A stretch of 64,000 bases of DNA, from assembly GCF_002632755.1 (NCBI RefSeq), contig NZ_NJAK01000001.1:2356001-2420000 (forward strand). Direction: 5' to 3'. The notes below the pieces were generated by a model. That model had not been told where the DNA came from and ran no database searches. It saw only the letters and a program-made list of their open reading frames with translations. The stretch is from Xenorhabdus ishibashii. Lineage in GTDB: Bacteria; Pseudomonadota; Gammaproteobacteria; Enterobacterales; Enterobacteriaceae. Within the stretch, counting starts at the first letter, position 1. Each line of letters starts with the position of its first letter. Both the position numbers and the translations under genes were made by a program. Shown piece by piece: positions 28,910 to 38,837 of this stretch.

Positions 28910-29523
28910 ATTGACATTAGCTTCAAATTTCGAAGCGGTGGTCATTATCTTTCAAACATTATGAAATAGCAAGGCAACTTCATTTGAGTGCTTGTTTATT
29001 ACCCATAACGTTGCAAAAACCACCAAAGATGGTGTCGGAAATCAAAGTTATGACACTGAAAATTTCCCTATCTACTATTTAAGCTTTAGTTATTCTATTC
29101 TTTAATAATTTTACTTAACAGAATACCTATAGCATGTTGTTCAAGCTATAACTCACAGTAGACGTACAGTAAACAAACAAATCCAACAGCAGATATATTT
29201 AATAACACTAATGAATCATTGCTATGCCATATAAAAATCACATAATTTCACAACCTTAACCTAAGTTAAATAATAATTTCCCTGCCTTTAGTATTTAAAA
29301 TAAAAATAATGATACAAATCAAAAGATAAATCTACAAAACAATACGTTCGCATTATTTGATAAACATTGATAAAATTAACAGTGATAATTTTCAACTAAA
29401 ATAAAAACTCAAGGTAAATTTTATTTACAGCTTAATCCATTTATTTTCAAATAAATAAAAACTTATTATCTATCACTTCTCATTTATAGTTTTCAAATGT
29501 TCTTAAAAAAATAAAGGCATGTT
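28910..29523. other. 614-bp AT-rich gap between ffs and tesB
   Basis: No gene is visible. The ffs promoter must lie in the first 50 bp on the minus strand; a possible -10 is TAATGT next to the RNA start. The remainder is very AT-rich with A and T tracts and no clear hairpin. ybaY, which lies here in E. coli, is missing without a recognisable remnant. Confidence 0.6.
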
Positions 29524-30378
29524 ATGAGTCAAGCATTACAAAACTTAATTAACTTGATACATTTAGAAAAAATAGAAGAAGGAATTTACCGAGGACAAAG
29601 TGAAGACTTAGGATTTCCTCAAGTTTTCGGTGGACAAGTAATAGGCCAAGCGCTATATGCAGCAAAACAAACCGTCGGGGATGATAGGATGCTCCACTCC
29701 TTTCATAGCTATTTTCTACGACCTGGTGATAGCCATAAGCCCATTGTTTATGATGTTGAAATCTTGCGTGATGGAAAAAGTTTCAGTGCCCGCCGCGTCA
29801 GCGCAATACAAAATGGTCATCCCATCTTCTACATGACAGCATCCTTTCAAGGTCATGAAGAAAGTTTTGAACATCAAAATACTATGCCCCTGGTTCCTTA
29901 TCCTGAAGAGTTAGATACCCAAGAAGAAGTTGTAAAAAGAATGGTTAACTCATTCCCGACGAAGTTAAAAAAAATGATTTCCACTCCACCTTTGGAAATG
30001 AAGCTCGTTCCTCTTCAAAATCTACCCCATCATTCATTCCAAGTCCCTGTGCGTTATGTCTGGTTCCGTAGCAACGGAAAAATGCCAGAAGACCCATTCA
30101 TTCATCACTGTTTGCTGGGCTATGCATCAGATTTCAATTTTCTCCCTACGGCACTACAACCCCATGACGTCAAATTCATGGCGAAAAATATGCAAATAGC
30201 CACGATTGATCACTCAATGTGGTATCACCGTCCTTTCAATATGGATGACTGGCTACTCTATTCAATTGAAAGCCCATCAGTATCAGGAGCGCGTGGTTTT
30301 GTCCGTGGACATATCTATAACCGTGCAGGCGTGCTTATCGCATCTGCGGTTCAAGAGGGCGTAATTCGTAAGCTATGA
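29524..30378 (+). CDS. tesB: Acyl-CoA thioesterase II
   Basis: The product has 284 residues, against 286 in E. coli. It hydrolyses medium- and long-chain acyl-CoA to fatty acid and CoA in the cytosol. It is a double hot-dog fold: the first half has [18 protein letters not shown] and the second half [15 protein letters not shown] with the catalytic aspartate. The closing [11 protein letters not shown] holds the catalytic glutamine. It converges on amtB and shares a bidirectional terminator with it. A long non-coding leader precedes it. Confidence 0.96.
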   Translation: MSQALQNLINLIHLEKIEEGIYRGQSEDLGFPQVFGGQVIGQALYAAKQTVGDDRMLHSFHSYFLRPGDSHKPIVYDVEILRDGKSFSARRVSAIQNGHPIFYMTASFQGHEESFEHQNTMPLVPYPEELDTQEEVVKRMVNSFPTKLKKMISTPPLEMKLVPLQNLPHHSFQVPVRYVWFRSNGKMPEDPFIHHCLLGYASDFNFLPTALQPHDVKFMAKNMQIATIDHSMWYHRPFNMDDWLLYSIESPSVSGARGFVRGHIYNRAGVLIASAVQEGVIRKL

Positions 30379-30396
30379 TGAATTGAATCAATAGCC

Positions 30397-30433
30397 GTAT
30401 GCCGTAATTAACTTTTCCGTTACTACGGCATAC
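30397..30433. terminator. Bidirectional hairpin between tesB and amtB
   Basis: A 10-bp outer stem (GTATGCCGTA / TACGGCATAC) encloses a second small stem (TAAC / GTTA) in its 17-base loop. It lies in the 79-bp gap between convergent genes. T tails are short. Confidence 0.65.
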
Positions 30434-30457
30434 CTATTTGCAAACAAATAAAAGTGC

Positions 30458-31738
30458 TCAGTTATAAGCACTTTCACCATGTGAAGTAATATCAAGTCCT
30501 TCTCTTTCTGACTCAACACTAATACGTAACCCAACCAGCTTATCAGCGATCTTAAATGAAATATAAGCAGCTATTGATGACCAAACTATACAAACCAATA
30601 TACTAATAGCCTGAATACTGAACTGTCTTAGCATTGTCATTCCTTCAGCAAACCCTGTTCCACCTAAAGCAGATGCGGTAAAAACACTAGTCAATAAACA
30701 ACCGACAATGCCACATACTCCATGTACCCCGAACACATCACAAACATCATCAACACGTAACCATCTCTTCAGTATTACCACACCCCATAAGCCAGCAATA
30801 CCTGCAATCAACCCCATCACTAACGCACCACCAATGCCAACTGTTGCAGCAGCAGGCGTAATGACCACTAAACCAGAAATGCACCCAGAACATGCGCCTA
30901 AAAGTGAAGGTTTCTGGCGAAATAGCCACTCACAGAAAACCCATGACAACACCGATCCCGCCGTTGCTGCCAGCGTATTAACCAGAGCCATCGCCGAGAT
31001 AGCATTTACTTCACCAGCCGAGCCTACATTAAAGCCAAACCATCCGATGTAAAGGATCGATGTTCCAATAAAGGTCATTGGTAGGTTATGAGGTTTAAAT
31101 GCTTCCCGCCCAAAGCCTGAGCGCTTCCCAAGTAAGTAAGCACCAACCAATCCTGCTGCTGCTGCATTAATATGAACGACAGTCCCGCCAGCAAAATCCA
31201 AGGCTCCATCCTGAGCGAGCCAGCCACCACCCCATACCATATGCGCCATAGGGATATAAGACGCTGTCAGCCATAACACACTAAAAATCAGTAATGCAGA
31301 AAAACGAATTCTTTCACATAATGCTCCCACCACCAAAGCAACAGTAATACACGCAAATGCACCTTGGAAAACAACATGAATTAACTGATAAAAACTACCA
31401 GTTAGATCGGTTATGGATATATTTTTCAACATAACCTGACCAAAACCACCCCAAAAAGAGTTGCCTACCTCAAAGGTCATGCTGTACCCATAAATAATCC
31501 AAAGCACACAAACTAATGAAAAACTGACAATCACCTGTGACATTAGTGACAAAATATTTTTACTGCGTAGTAATCCTCCATAAAATAGGGCAATGCCGGG
31601 TATTGTCATAAAAAGTACAAGTATCGTATTTATCAACATAAATACCGTATCTGCTTTATTGAAATTATTTTCCGCAGCAATAGCAAACGAAGGAAAACTA
31701 GCTGCAATAAACACTACGGATAAAAATTTATTCTTCAT
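30458..31738 (-). CDS. amtB: Ammonium channel AmtB
   Basis: The product has 426 residues, against 428 in E. coli. It conducts ammonium through the inner membrane as a trimer under nitrogen limitation. A signal peptide (about 22 residues, ending FAIAA) is followed by 11 transmembrane helices. The twin pore histidines lie in YIPMAHMVWGGG and DVFGVHGVCGI. The cytosolic C-terminal tail SEREGLDITSHGESAY is the GlnK docking signature. It lies 13 bp behind glnK in one operon driven by the sigma-54 promoter upstream of glnK. Confidence 0.97.
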   Translation of the reverse strand: MKNKFLSVVFIAASFPSFAIAAENNFNKADTVFMLINTILVLFMTIPGIALFYGGLLRSKNILSLMSQVIVSFSLVCVLWIIYGYSMTFEVGNSFWGGFGQVMLKNISITDLTGSFYQLIHVVFQGAFACITVALVVGALCERIRFSALLIFSVLWLTASYIPMAHMVWGGGWLAQDGALDFAGGTVVHINAAAAGLVGAYLLGKRSGFGREAFKPHNLPMTFIGTSILYIGWFGFNVGSAGEVNAISAMALVNTLAATAGSVLSWVFCEWLFRQKPSLLGACSGCISGLVVITPAAATVGIGGALVMGLIAGIAGLWGVVILKRWLRVDDVCDVFGVHGVCGIVGCLLTSVFTASALGGTGFAEGMTMLRQFSIQAISILVCIVWSSIAAYISFKIADKLVGLRISVESEREGLDITSHGESAYN

Positions 31739-31751
31739 TTTTCACCCTCAT

Positions 31752-32090
31752 TTACAGTGCTTCATCATTCGTTTCACCCGTTCTGATCCGGATGGCATGC
31801 TGTAATTCAAAAAGAAATATTTTTCCATCCCCCATTTTTCCGGTAAAAGCAGTCTGCTGAACAACATGGATAATTTCTTCAACTCGTTCATCATTGGTAG
31901 CAATATCAATCTTAACTTTGGGCAAAAAATTAACGTTGTATTCAGCACCTCGATAAAGTTCAGAATGACCTTTTTGACGTCCAAAGCCCTTTACTTCTGT
32001 TATAGTCATACCTTGTATACCTATATCAGCAAGTGCTTCCCTCACTTCCTCCAACTTAAATGGCTTTATGATGATGGTGATAAGTTTCAT
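31752..32090 (-). CDS. glnK: Nitrogen regulatory PII protein GlnK
   Basis: The product has 112 residues from ATG 32090 (MKLITIIIKPFKLEEV), the E. coli length. A longer reading frame upstream crosses the promoter and is rejected. The trimeric signal protein senses ATP/ADP and 2-oxoglutarate and blocks AmtB when nitrogen is plentiful. The T-loop RGAEYNVNFLPK contains uridylylated Tyr51. The C-terminal FELQHAIRIRTGE is the nucleotide-binding segment. The sigma-54 promoter at 32131-32146 is about 40 bp upstream. Confidence 0.97.
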   Translation of the reverse strand: MKLITIIIKPFKLEEVREALADIGIQGMTITEVKGFGRQKGHSELYRGAEYNVNFLPKVKIDIATNDERVEEIIHVVQQTAFTGKMGDGKIFLFELQHAIRIRTGETNDEAL

Positions 32091-32130
32091 ATTTCCCTCG
32101 TTTTTCGCTACGTCTGTACAAGGGGATATA

Positions 32131-32146
32131 AGCAATGAATATGCCA
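32131..32146 (-). promoter_or_regulatory. Sigma-54 promoter of glnK-amtB
   Basis: On the minus strand TGGCAT-ATTCA-TTGCT has the invariant GG (-24) and GC (-12) of RpoN promoters with exact spacing. Transcription would start near 32119, about 29 bp before the glnK ATG. Confidence 0.88.
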
Positions 32147-32201
32147 AAAGTTAAAAATGATGTGTAATCAGTTTGTTATCGAAAATCTTTTTAAAGAAGG
32201 G

Positions 32202-32235
32202 ATAAAAAAAGGGAACAGAAAATATATCTGCTCCC
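32202..32235 (-). terminator. mdlAB terminator
   Basis: An 8-bp stem with one mismatch (GGGAACAG / CTGCTCCC, loop AAAATATAT) is followed on the minus strand by a run of seven T. It separates mdlB from the glnK promoter. Confidence 0.8.
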
Positions 32236-32252
32236 TATACGCATGCTAAACA

Positions 32253-32269
32253 TGCACATTAAACGTGCA
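32253..32269. promoter_or_regulatory. NtrC-type enhancer palindrome
   Basis: TGCAC-N7-GTGCA, 17 bp, is the form of NtrC (GlnG) binding sites. It lies about 130-150 bp upstream of the predicted glnK start, a usual enhancer distance, and contains the last codons and stop of mdlB. A weaker overlapping palindrome CGCAT-N7-ATGCA lies at 32240-32256. Confidence 0.7.
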
Positions 32270-34028
32270 CTGATTCATTCAACGTCTCACCAACTTGCTG
32301 GAGCTGGTACATTTGATAATAGCGTCCACGCTTTTCCAATAGTTGTTGATGCTGACCTTGCTCAGCAATTGCACCACGATATAGCACCAATATGGAATCA
32401 GCCTCAGTAATGGTTGAAAGACGATGAGCAATCACCACCAATGTCGTCTTTTGGCGGATCATTCTTAAAGCTCTCTGTATTGATTGCTCTGTCCCAGAAT
32501 CAATATTTGCCGTTGCCTCATCCAGAATAAGGATCTGTGGCGTTTGCACTAAAACCCTGGCCATTGCTAAAAGCTGTTTTTGGCCTGCTGAAAGTGTATT
32601 CCCTTGTTCTCCCAAAAAGGAATTCAAACCATCTGGTAAATTACGAACAAAGTCAGCTAATTGAACCAATTCTAATACTTCCCATATTTTCTCTTCGCTG
32701 ATATCCCGCCCTAATGTGATATTGTTGAGAAATGAAGCAGCCAGAACAACGGGGTCTTGCTGCACCATTGCTACCCCATTACGCAGCACTGCGTGAGAAA
32801 GCGAAGAGATGGGGCGCCCATCAAGATAAATTTCACCGTTTTGCCACGGATAATACCCCATAATCAAATTAGCCAAGGTACTTTTTCCACTCCCTGTATG
32901 CCCGACCAAAGCCATAAATCCGTGTGATGGAACATGCAGGTTAATATCACTCAAGACCAGTTTGTCACTGCGATAGGAAAAATTTAAGTTTTCAATATCA
33001 ATTCTGCCACTTTCTAACGCTCGCAAATCATTACCATATTGCTGCTGTGGGCTATCCATCAGTTCGAAAACACGTTCGCCTGAAACTACGGCTTGCTGCA
33101 ACACGGATTGTTGTGAAGTCAACTCAATCAGTGGTTCATTCAATCGACCAAGATAGTTAATAAAGGCGTACAGTACACCAACCCCGATAGCCTCAGTACC
33201 TTTGATGCCAAACAATAACAGCAAACCACACAATGTTGCAGCAGAGAAGAAACTCAATAATGGCCTTAATAAGATGCCATCTAACCTTAAAGCCTGCATA
33301 CGAGCCTGATAATGTGCCCGGTTGGTAGCCAACATTTTCTCACCAAAACGAGCTTGCTGACGAAACTGTTGAATTACACTCATTCCGTTAATGACTTCAT
33401 TAAAGCCATCGTTAATGTCAGCCAGATAACCGCGAACCCGCCTAATTATTGGGGTACTAAGACGCTGATAGATAACCATTACAAGAAAAACTGCTGGAAA
33501 TATTAAGATCGCAACACATGCCATACGCCAATTTAAAATAAACATGGCTATCAACATGGCACCAATTAGTGCAATACAGTGAAATACCATCGGAATCACA
33601 TTAACAAACAGATCCTTAATGACTTCAGTATCGTTTGTTACGCGGGATATCAGTTGTCCGACTGGTTGATTATCAAAAGCACTTAATGGTTGACGTAATG
33701 CTGAATCCATCACATCAGTACGAAGCATCTGCACCACTCCCACTGATGCCTGATTAAAAAATAACGTTTGATAATAGTGTAGAACGGCAACAATAAGCTG
33801 CAAAATCAAAAATAGTGCCGCAAGTCCACCGACAATATCGAGCGGTAAATTCCCCGTTGCAACCATATTGTCAATAAAATAACTTACAAACAGAGGTCCA
33901 CTGACTTCTGCCAATGCAGAAATCCATAACATCAATACAGCAATTAGAATCGGTTTGCGGTAATTTTTACCGTAAGAAAGCAAGCGTTTTAACGATGGCC
34001 ATGGTTTACCTATATGCGTTTTAGTCAT
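32259..34028 (-). CDS. mdlB: ABC exporter half-transporter MdlB
   Basis: The product has 589 residues; E. coli MdlB has 593. The ATG at 34028 is chosen because GGAG lies 4 bases before it; an in-frame GTG three codons earlier is less likely. Residues 1 to about 320 form the six-helix ABC membrane domain. The ATPase domain has Walker [13 protein letters not shown], the signature in [15 protein letters not shown], and Walker [13 protein letters not shown] followed by the switch histidine in VIAHRLST. The heterodimer with MdlA is a multidrug-exporter-like system of unknown substrate. It overlaps the mdlA stop by 8 bp, so translation is coupled. Its 3' end contains the NtrC site for glnK. Confidence 0.95.
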   Translation of the reverse strand: MTKTHIGKPWPSLKRLLSYGKNYRKPILIAVLMLWISALAEVSGPLFVSYFIDNMVATGNLPLDIVGGLAALFLILQLIVAVLHYYQTLFFNQASVGVVQMLRTDVMDSALRQPLSAFDNQPVGQLISRVTNDTEVIKDLFVNVIPMVFHCIALIGAMLIAMFILNWRMACVAILIFPAVFLVMVIYQRLSTPIIRRVRGYLADINDGFNEVINGMSVIQQFRQQARFGEKMLATNRAHYQARMQALRLDGILLRPLLSFFSAATLCGLLLLFGIKGTEAIGVGVLYAFINYLGRLNEPLIELTSQQSVLQQAVVSGERVFELMDSPQQQYGNDLRALESGRIDIENLNFSYRSDKLVLSDINLHVPSHGFMALVGHTGSGKSTLANLIMGYYPWQNGEIYLDGRPISSLSHAVLRNGVAMVQQDPVVLAASFLNNITLGRDISEEKIWEVLELVQLADFVRNLPDGLNSFLGEQGNTLSAGQKQLLAMARVLVQTPQILILDEATANIDSGTEQSIQRALRMIRQKTTLVVIAHRLSTITEADSILVLYRGAIAEQGQHQQLLEKRGRYYQMYQLQQVGETLNESVHV

Positions 34029-35769
34029 TTTCTCCACCCAATGCAGCTTCTAGTTGTTGGTAATGGTACATATCGGAATACCAGCCTGATTGGGCAATAA
34101 GCTGCTTATGCCGGCTCTGTTGTACAATCGTGCCATGTTGCATAACCAAAATATTATCTGCTTCCGTTAATGCCGACAGTCGGTGTGCACTGATAATAAC
34201 GGTGCGCTGTTGCCGCCATTGGCTAAGGTTTTTCATAATCTGGTGTTCCGTGTGCCCATCAACGGCTGACAGGGCATCATCAAGGATCAAAATCTCCGTA
34301 TCTAACAGCAAGGCTCTGGCAATGGATATACGCTGTTTTTGCCCCCCAGAGAGCATCACTCCGCGCTCGCCAACTTCCGTTTGATAACCTTGAGGCAGTC
34401 GCAAAATATCATCATGTACACTCGCTAAACGAGCAACTTCTTCTATTTGTTTTTGGGTTGCGTCAGGCCGTCCCAGCGCAATATTACCTGCAACCGTATC
34501 CGAAAATAGGAAAGGTGTTTGGTTGACAATAGCCAATCGTGAACGCCACTCTTCCATGCGAAGAGTAGAGATATTTTTTGACTGGAAAAGAATCTCTCCA
34601 TCGGTTACATCAAATTGCCGTTGCAATAAAGTCAATAAAGTACTCTTCCCTGCTCCCGTTGATCCACAAAGTCCCAGTAACTGACCAGGTTCTAGTTGGA
34701 AATGGATATTTTCTAAAACAGGTTTATCACTTTGAGGATAAATAAATTTGTTGATATTTACCTGCAAACTCCCCCGCTCTGAAGACAAAGACAACATGCC
34801 ATCTTCGGTTACCAGTGGTTCCTGCAATAAACTGCGGATACGTGCATAAGCGGCACTTCCTCTCTCGACAATGTTGAACATCCATGCCAATGCCAACATA
34901 GGCCAGATCATCAATCCCAGGTACATTACAAAACTGGTTAATTCACCAAGGGTCATGGAACCATGCACCACCATCCAGCTCCCTCCACCAACAGCCAGGA
35001 GATTTGAAATAGTGATAGCAATGAAAATGGTGGGATTAAAACGTGCATCTATACGTGCAACATGCATATTCTTACGCCCAGCATCAATAGCCACTTCTTC
35101 AAACTGATTGGATTGCAGCTCCTCCAGCCCAAATGCTTTTATCATACGGATACCAGTCAAACTTTCCTGTGCATGATTATTTAGGGCAGAGAATGCGCCT
35201 TGCGCAGATTTAAAACGATGATGAAGCTGATTCGCATAATGCTGAATCACCAAAGCCATAATGGGCATCGGCGCTAGTGATAACAATGTTAGTTGCCAAC
35301 TAATATTTACGCTCATTACAATTAGGACAGAGCATCCCATGACTAAGGAATCAACCAGAGTAAGGACTCCCTCACCTGCGGCAAAAACAACTATGTTCAC
35401 ATCATTTGTTGCGCGAGCCATAAGATCGCCTGTTCTATGACGTAAATAAAACTCAGGATTTTGGCTACTCAGGCGCCAATAGAAGTCACTACGCAGTTTA
35501 ACAGCTAGCCGATAAGAAGCTCCGAACAACCATACACGCCAAACATATCGCAGACCATAAATTGCCAAAGCAATGAACAGCATTAGCCCCAGCCATATCA
35601 ATAGTTGACGGAAGGTCATTGTTTTTGTGCTAATGCCATCAACTATAGACCCAACTAAGCGGGGGGGAATAAGTTGTAGCACTGCAATCACAACGAGGAA
35701 AATGACAGCCCCTAAATAGCGCCGCCACTCACTAATAAAATACCAGCTTAATTGTGAAAATAATCTCAC
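34021..35769 (-). CDS. mdlA: ABC exporter half-transporter MdlA
   Basis: The product has 582 residues, against 590 in E. coli. The N-terminal six-helix membrane domain (start [20 protein letters not shown]) is followed by an ATPase domain with Walker [15 protein letters not shown], the signature [17 protein letters not shown], and Walker [14 protein letters not shown], where the residue after the Walker B aspartate is Asp. Replacing the catalytic glutamate by aspartate is a known mark of the degenerate site in heterodimeric exporters, while MdlB keeps glutamate. It is the first gene of the mdlAB operon and is divergent from nothing; decR lies upstream on the same strand. Confidence 0.95.
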   Translation of the reverse strand: MRLFSQLSWYFISEWRRYLGAVIFLVVIAVLQLIPPRLVGSIVDGISTKTMTFRQLLIWLGLMLFIALAIYGLRYVWRVWLFGASYRLAVKLRSDFYWRLSSQNPEFYLRHRTGDLMARATNDVNIVVFAAGEGVLTLVDSLVMGCSVLIVMSVNISWQLTLLSLAPMPIMALVIQHYANQLHHRFKSAQGAFSALNNHAQESLTGIRMIKAFGLEELQSNQFEEVAIDAGRKNMHVARIDARFNPTIFIAITISNLLAVGGGSWMVVHGSMTLGELTSFVMYLGLMIWPMLALAWMFNIVERGSAAYARIRSLLQEPLVTEDGMLSLSSERGSLQVNINKFIYPQSDKPVLENIHFQLEPGQLLGLCGSTGAGKSTLLTLLQRQFDVTDGEILFQSKNISTLRMEEWRSRLAIVNQTPFLFSDTVAGNIALGRPDATQKQIEEVARLASVHDDILRLPQGYQTEVGERGVMLSGGQKQRISIARALLLDTEILILDDALSAVDGHTEHQIMKNLSQWRQQRTVIISAHRLSALTEADNILVMQHGTIVQQSRHKQLIAQSGWYSDMYHYQQLEAALGGEND

Positions 35770-35825
35770 ACATTTATTCCCAAGGTAAAAATGAAAGAAT
35801 TAGCACCTACCGACCAAAGGGATCT

Positions 35826-36299
35826 TTATGATGTTATTGAATCTAGTATTGGCAGCGCCGTTGTATATTTGATCTTTTCCATAGCAAAGTTAGAAGTAAC
35901 GTCAATCAAACCAGATACCCCATTTACCATGCGTTTGTAGAAACGATCATAACTTTTCATATCAACAACTTCTATGTGCATCAGGTAATCATACTCACCA
36001 GCCATTCGATAAAATGTTAAGACTTCTGGCATCTCTTTTACAAAGGAGACAAATTGTTCATACCATTCACTGCTGTGTTGTTGAGTTTTAATCATCACTA
36101 TCACTGTCAAACCCAAGCCGAGTTTTTCCCCATTTAACAAGGCAACCTTGCCAACAATATAACCTTCATCTTCAAGTCGTTTAAGGCGCTTCCAGCAAGG
36201 TGTCGAAGTCAAATTAACGGCTTCAGCCAGTGCGTTTAAGGATAAACTACAATCCTGTTGGAGCAGTTCCAGTAGCTTACGATCTATTTTATCTAACAT
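35826..36299 (-). CDS. decR: Lrp/AsnC-family regulator DecR
   Basis: The product has 157 residues, against 152 in E. coli DecR (YbaO). The N-terminal helix-turn-helix reads [28 protein letters not shown] near residues 20-48. The C-terminal RAM effector domain contains [26 protein letters not shown]. In E. coli DecR activates a cysteine detoxification operon, and in Salmonella the neighbouring homologue controls the desulfhydrase gene. Here it is divergent from that same desulfhydrase gene with 122 bp between, so it probably regulates it in response to cysteine. mdlA lies 56 bp downstream on the same strand. Confidence 0.92.
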   Translation of the reverse strand: MLDKIDRKLLELLQQDCSLSLNALAEAVNLTSTPCWKRLKRLEDEGYIVGKVALLNGEKLGLGLTVIVMIKTQQHSSEWYEQFVSFVKEMPEVLTFYRMAGEYDYLMHIEVVDMKSYDRFYKRMVNGVSGLIDVTSNFAMEKIKYTTALPILDSITS

Positions 36300-36421
36300 A
36301 TCTAAATCCTATAGAAATATTTCCCAAATATAACGGATTATTTCAGAAAAATAACAATCTATTTCTCCGAATGTAAGGGTAATCTATATACCACTACAGT
36401 ATTATTATTTAGGGTCAATTT

Positions 36422-37474
36422 ATGTCGTCTTTATGGGCTACAAATGCCATAAAAGCTATCCAAGCTGATTATCAACGCAGCGCTGATACACATCTCATTC
36501 GTCTTACCACCCCAATATTTCCGGGTATTCATCTCTATCTCAAAGATGAGAGCACTCATCCCACTGGTAGCCTCAAACATCGGCTGGCACGTTCCCTATT
36601 TCTTTATGCTCTTACTAATGGTTGGATCCAGGAAGGAACGCCGATTATTGAAGCTTCATCTGGAAGTACTGCTGTTTCGGAAGCTTATTTTGCCCGCTTA
36701 CTTGGTTTACCATTTATTGCAGTTATGCCTTCCTGTACTGCTAAACGCAAAATTCAAGAGATCGAATTCTATGGCGGTAAATGCCATTTTGTAGAGCATT
36801 CCGCCTTGATTTATCAAGAATCAGAACGCCTGGCAAAAGAGCTTAATGGCCATTACATGGATCAGTTTACCTATGCCGAACGATCAACTGACTGGCGAGG
36901 AAATAATAATATTGCAGAAAGTATTTTCCGCCAGATGCAATTAGAACCTTTTCCTGAACCAACTTACATCGTTATGAGTGCAGGAACAGGTGGTACATCT
37001 GCGACACTTGGTCGTTATATCCGCTATCAGGGGTATAACACTAAACTTATTGTTGTCGATCCAGAAAATTCCGTCTTCTTCGATTGCTACCATCAGAACC
37101 GCCGTGATATTTGCGGAAATACTGGCAGCAAAATAGAAGGGATTGGCCGCCCACGCGCAGAGCCTTCTTTTATTCCTACGGTTATCGATGACATGATCCA
37201 AGTTCCCGATCCTGCCACAATTGCTACCATTTATTGGCTTGAAAAATTAATTGGCAGAAAAACTGGAGCATCAACAGGAACTAACGTCTGGGGAGCTTTA
37301 CAACTCGCCAAGAAGATGCACGATAACAACCAACAAGGAGCAATTGTGACACTACTTTGTGATAGTGGAGAGCGCTACCTTGATACTTATTACAATCCAG
37401 AGTGGGTTCGCAATAATATTGGTGATGTCACACAGTATCTAGCACAACTACCCAAGTTAAACGGTTATGAGTAA
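36422..37474 (+). CDS. cdsH: PLP-dependent L-cysteine desulfhydrase (CdsH-like)
   Basis: This 350-residue protein belongs to the fold-type II cysteine synthase/beta-synthase family. The PLP lysine is Lys52 in [11 protein letters not shown]. The phosphate-binding loop is [14 protein letters not shown], and the substrate-side loop is [13 protein letters not shown]. It differs from CysK and CysM by having SSGSTA where they have TSGNTG. The Salmonella homologue at the same place next to ybaO/decR is the cysteine desulfhydrase CdsH, which splits cysteine to pyruvate, ammonia and sulfide. E. coli K-12 lacks it here. The divergent decR supports cysteine detoxification as its role. A synthase activity cannot be excluded from sequence. 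Confidence 0.85.
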   Translation: MSSLWATNAIKAIQADYQRSADTHLIRLTTPIFPGIHLYLKDESTHPTGSLKHRLARSLFLYALTNGWIQEGTPIIEASSGSTAVSEAYFARLLGLPFIAVMPSCTAKRKIQEIEFYGGKCHFVEHSALIYQESERLAKELNGHYMDQFTYAERSTDWRGNNNIAESIFRQMQLEPFPEPTYIVMSAGTGGTSATLGRYIRYQGYNTKLIVVDPENSVFFDCYHQNRRDICGNTGSKIEGIGRPRAEPSFIPTVIDDMIQVPDPATIATIYWLEKLIGRKTGASTGTNVWGALQLAKKMHDNNQQGAIVTLLCDSGERYLDTYYNPEWVRNNIGDVTQYLAQLPKLNGYE

Positions 37475-37506
37475 CATATCTCCTTCAATTTACAGAGGCA
37501 GGTATC

Positions 37507-38205
37507 ATGAAACGAGCCGTTGTTGTATTCAGTGGTGGGCAAGACTCCACCACTTGTTTAATTCAAGCACTCCGTCAATATGACGAAGTTCACTGTGTCA
37601 CCTTTGATTATGGACAGCGTCACCGTGCTGAAATTGATGTAGCATGTCACATAAGCAAAGAATTGGGTGCCGCAGCCCACAAAGTACTTGATGTGACTTT
37701 ATTGAACGAGCTCGCAATCAGCAGCCTGACAAGAGACAATATTCCTGTACCTGATTTCAGTGAAAGTGAAAAAAATGGCCTCCCAAGTACTTTTGTGCCA
37801 GGCCGTAATATTTTATTTTTAACTCTGGCGGCAATTTATGCTTATCAGGTTGAAGCTGAAAGCGTTATTACTGGCGTTTGTGAAACGGATTTTTCGGGTT
37901 ACCCAGATTGCCGTGATGAATTTGTCAAGGCTCTCAATAAAGCAGTCAGTCTAGGTATCGCTCGTGATATCCGTTTCGAAACTCCTCTAATGTGGTTAAA
38001 CAAGGCGGAAACTTGGGCATTGGCAGATTATTATCAAAAATTGGATTTTGTTCGCAATAAAACCCTTACGTGCTATAACGGGGTTCAGGGCGATGGGTGC
38101 GGTGAATGCGCTGCCTGCCACCTCAGGGCTAAAGGACTAAACCATTATTTAAGCAATGCCCAGACCACAATGTTAGATATGAAATCCAAAACACATCTCA
38201 GTTAG
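37507..38205 (+). CDS. queC: 7-cyano-7-deazaguanine synthase QueC
   Basis: The product has 232 residues, against 231 in E. coli. It converts 7-carboxy-7-deazaguanine to preQ0 with ATP and ammonia in queuosine synthesis. The PP-loop [14 protein letters not shown] begins at residue 9. The C-terminal zinc site is [19 protein letters not shown] (C-x8-C-x2-C-x2-C). It starts 32 bp behind cdsH and may be partly read from that transcript. A hairpin at 38236-38258 follows it. Confidence 0.97.
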   Translation: MKRAVVVFSGGQDSTTCLIQALRQYDEVHCVTFDYGQRHRAEIDVACHISKELGAAAHKVLDVTLLNELAISSLTRDNIPVPDFSESEKNGLPSTFVPGRNILFLTLAAIYAYQVEAESVITGVCETDFSGYPDCRDEFVKALNKAVSLGIARDIRFETPLMWLNKAETWALADYYQKLDFVRNKTLTCYNGVQGDGCGECAACHLRAKGLNHYLSNAQTTMLDMKSKTHLS

Positions 38206-38235
38206 TCAAAAATTTTACCTCAGTAGTGTTATCCG

Positions 38236-38258
38236 TGAGAGGTTCCATGAACCTCTCA
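38236..38258. terminator. Hairpin between queC and fadM
   Basis: A 9-bp perfect stem (TGAGAGGTT / AACCTCTCA) with a CCATG loop lies 30 bp after queC. ATTCAACATTTTTAT follows on the plus strand, so the T run starts about 8 bases late. Confidence 0.55.
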
Positions 38259-38280
38259 TTCAACATTTTTATCTTAAAAA

Positions 38281-38688
38281 CTATCCTGCATTGTTTTTAT
38301 ATGCTTCCATCCTTTCTCGTAATTCACCTTCTAAAACTAATGCTCTTTGCGTTTTCAAATTAATACAAGCAAATGTAGTCAAAGCATCTGCAATAATTTG
38401 ATTATCACTCCGGCGTATAATTTCTTGAAAAAATGTACCACTTTTGTTACGTAACTCTCGCATCGAAGATTTCACTTCCAGTTCATCCGTAATCATTGCT
38501 GGATGACGATAATTAATATTGATATTCACCACGACAAAACCAATATTTTTACGATTTAACCACTCCAGCGTGTCATCTTCAGTAAGTAGATCCCAGCGAG
38601 CTGCTTCCATAAATTCCAAATAACGAGCATTGTTTACATGCTGGAAAAGATCAATATGGTAACCTCTGACTTTGATAATCGTGCTCAT
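38281..38688 (-). CDS. fadM: Long-chain acyl-CoA thioesterase FadM
   Basis: The product has 135 residues from ATG 38688 (MSTIIKVRGYHIDLF), against 132 in E. coli FadM (YbaW). It is a hot-dog-fold thioesterase that clears dead-end acyl-CoA products during fatty acid oxidation. The catalytic region is HIDLFQHVNNARYLEFMEAA, the YbgC-like motif. The conserved FVVVNININYRHPA and the C-terminal LKTQRALVLEGELRE fit the family. An upstream extension (to 38754) has no similarity and is rejected. Confidence 0.94.
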   Translation of the reverse strand: MSTIIKVRGYHIDLFQHVNNARYLEFMEAARWDLLTEDDTLEWLNRKNIGFVVVNININYRHPAMITDELEVKSSMRELRNKSGTFFQEIIRRSDNQIIADALTTFACINLKTQRALVLEGELRERMEAYKNNAG

Positions 38689-38791
38689 CGCTATTTTTTT
38701 CCTTACACTCATCCGACCAGATAAAGTGTAACAATAGCAAAACAATTTAATCACAATAACGTTTGATCAATTATTCTTGATCGATATCACA

Positions 38792-38829
38792 GCCCTCTTG
38801 ATTAAATTACCGCTAATTCACAAGAGGGC
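38792..38829 (-). terminator. Hairpin downstream of ybaV
   Basis: A 9-bp perfect stem (GCCCTCTTG / CAAGAGGGC) with a 20-base loop begins 8 bp after the ybaV stop on the minus strand. There is no strong T tail. Confidence 0.5.
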
Positions 38830-38837
38830 CTGACCAT

